7,214 nucleotides of DNA, from positions 1-7,214 of the forward strand of contig JAIRLF010000084.1 of NCBI GenBank assembly GCA_031259655.1. Direction: 5' to 3'. Every line of letters begins with the position of its first letter. Position 1 is the first letter of the stretch. The DNA comes from Prevotellaceae bacterium (lineage in GTDB: Bacteria; Bacteroidota; Bacteroidia; Bacteroidales; UBA932). Of this stretch, positions 5,813 through 7,214 are shown piece by piece. A model generated the notes under the pieces. It saw only the letters and a program-made list of their open reading frames with translations, was not told where the DNA came from and ran no database searches. The translations under genes were made by a program, and so were the position numbers.

Positions 5813-7183
5813 TTAAAAGTTATACGGCGGTCTTTGCGGACGCGCTATCATTGAATTTGCTTCGTCGTCGTTTTTGAAACGTTCGAGAACGGGGTCCCAG
5901 TAGAGCGTTCTGTTCAGTTTCATCGCGATATGCTGCAACAGACATACCGAACACGAACGGTGAGCAACCTCCGCCGGCGTAATGTTCAACTGTCGGGAAC
6001 GGATACATTCCAGCCAGTTTCCGTGATGGTCGGAACTTTTATACAGACGTACAGGGTCGTTCTCGGTCAGCGGCGAGAGGATTTTGGCGTCCGAAGCCTG
6101 CAATGCCTTCGATTTCGTGCTTATCGGCTCGTTCGGCGAGGCGGCGTACGAGCCTCGACTGACAAATATCCAGCCTTCGCTTCCGGTAAACAACACTCCG
6201 TTGGGCTTTTCGGAAGTATCGGTAACGCCCGTCACTACAACGCCGTTGTCGTACACCATCCGTGTTTCGTAACGTCCGTGTACGTCCCAAAGCCCCGAAC
6301 CGGGTTGCGGAAAATCCGCTTTTCCCGATATTTCCACCGGTCCCGAATATTCCTTATCCATAGCCCAGTGCGCGATGTCGAAATGATGCACGCCCCATCC
6401 GGTAATCATTCCTGCGCCGAACTGTTCGCAACGCAGCCATCCGGGACGGTCGTAACCCCGTTGCGGATGCACTCTGTCGACGGTGTAATATACGTAAGGC
6501 GTCGAACCTAACCATGCCTCGTAGTTAAACCATTCGGGGACGGGCATCTCTTCCGTATTTCCGCCGAAAGGGTCTCCGGGCAACCGTATCTCTACGCTTT
6601 TCAGTTCTCCGATACGACCGTTACGCACTAATTCGCAGGCAACGCGAAACTGCTCCATCGAACGTTGCTGACTGCCGATTTGCAGAATCCGCCCGCTTGC
6701 GTTGACGGCGTCGCTCATCTTGCGACCTTCGGCGATTGTCAGCGAAGTGGGTTTCTGTAAATAAACGTCTTTCCCCGCACGGACGGCGTCGATAGCCTGT
6801 TTTGCATGCCAATGGTCGGGCGTGCTTATCAGGACGGCGTCGATGTCCCTGTTTGCAAGCAAATCGAGATAGTTGTCGTACGTAGTGAAATCGGTGTAGG
6901 GTTTTCCCAACTTTTTGGCGTAATAGTTTTCTACATACGTCTTGGCGTCGGCAACACGATGAGCGTCAACGTCGGCAGCAGCGATAATCCGCACATTGTC
7001 GTACTTCAAAACGCTCGGCATGTCGTGATCCCGCGAAATACGCCCCACTCCGATAGCGCCGATATTGATACGGTTCGACGGCGCTCCGGCTCCAAATACA
7101 GACGAGGGTACAATGGTCGGAACAGCAAACATCCCAACTCCAACCGAAATAGCCTGTCTTAAAAATTTTCTGCGTGTACTCAT
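5813..7183 (-). CDS. Tat-exported Gfo/Idh/MocA-family oxidoreductase
   Basis: This 456-residue protein starts at ATG 7183, a start fixed by the twin-arginine signal directly behind it (R4-R5 in STRRKFLRQ, then a hydrophobic stretch to about residue 30). The Rossmann fold begins at about 39, with IGAIGVGRI at 41-49 for the dinucleotide and the acidic pair DVD at 71-73 after strand beta-2. STPDHWHA (120-127) and QKP (143-145) match the family's substrate-side motifs, with Gln in place of the usual Glu of EKP and the lysine K144 kept. GWGVHHFDIAHWAMD (262-276) supplies the Asp/His cluster near the active site. Known members are NAD(P)-dependent sugar or polyol oxidoreductases, or redox-assisted glycosidases such as GH109; the substrate here cannot be assigned. 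The length is usual for exported Bacteroidota members. Only 31 bp of AT-rich leader is visible upstream, without a Shine-Dalgarno, so its promoter is not seen. Confidence 0.92.
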   Translation of the reverse strand: MSTRRKFLRQAISVGVGMFAVPTIVPSSVFGAGAPSNRINIGAIGVGRISRDHDMPSVLKYDNVRIIAAADVDAHRVADAKTYVENYYAKKLGKPYTDFTTYDNYLDLLANRDIDAVLISTPDHWHAKQAIDAVRAGKDVYLQKPTSLTIAEGRKMSDAVNASGRILQIGSQQRSMEQFRVACELVRNGRIGELKSVEIRLPGDPFGGNTEEMPVPEWFNYEAWLGSTPYVYYTVDRVHPQRGYDRPGWLRCEQFGAGMITGWGVHHFDIAHWAMDKEYSGPVEISGKADFPQPGSGLWDVHGRYETRMVYDNGVVVTGVTDTSEKPNGVLFTGSEGWIFVSRGSYAASPNEPISTKSKALQASDAKILSPLTENDPVRLYKSSDHHGNWLECIRSRQLNITPAEVAHRSCSVCLLQHIAMKLNRTLYWDPVLERFKNDDEANSMIARPQRPPYNF

Positions 7184-7214
7184 AAAAATATCTACATTTT
7201 TTTAATTATAAATC

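Noticed and set aside
5930..6511. Plus-strand open frame of 193 codons
   Set aside because: It is antisense to the C-terminal half of the oxidoreductase, whose active-site motifs are coded in the same bases.
5813..7183. Assignment of the oxidoreductase as a GH109 alpha-N-acetylgalactosaminidase
   Set aside because: It shares the Tat signal and Rossmann fold, but the QKP and GWGVHHFDIAHW motifs do not match the GH109 pattern well enough to name an activity.

Overview
The window looks like chromosomal DNA of a Bacteroidota (Bacteroidales-type) bacterium. The genes have AT-rich leaders with no Shine-Dalgarno sequence. There is a TAnnTTTG-type -7 promoter element. The gene content is typical of the group: a large multi-domain beta-sandwich surface protein, a secreted parallel beta-helix protein, and a Tat-type Gfo/Idh/MocA oxidoreductase. 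The intergenic DNA is crowded with short tandem repeats and palindromes. Genus cannot be determined from what is visible.

Layout: (1) 1-2274, plus strand: the 3' part of a large extracellular Ig/cadherin-like and jelly-roll protein; its 5' end lies outside the window. (2) 2275-2587: a convergent intergenic gap with a 42-bp tandem repeat whose units each contain a palindrome, a weak hairpin, and the start of a heptamer repeat. (3) 2588-4972, minus strand: a secreted right-handed beta-helix protein, probably polysaccharide-acting, with a C-terminal PDZ domain. (4) 4973-5812: 840 bp without a credible gene. It holds an AT-rich leader with a promoter-like -7 box, a 26-unit heptamer array built from two alternating 7-mers, a cluster of perfect palindromes and short direct repeats, a 55-bp duplication and a 15-bp duplication. 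(5) 5813-7183, minus strand: a Tat-signal NAD(P)-binding oxidoreductase. (6) 7184-7214: the AT-rich start of its leader.

The two minus-strand genes are co-directional and both encode exported proteins that plausibly act on carbohydrates. The 840-bp repeat-rich gap and the promoter-like element within it argue that they are separate transcription units. The surface protein converges on them and is probably unrelated in function.

No clearly new enzyme system was found. The most unusual material is the repeat architecture. Several intergenic arrays have a 7-bp period or a multiple of it, one array abuts a candidate promoter, and a repeat lies at or within 20 bp of all three stop codons.
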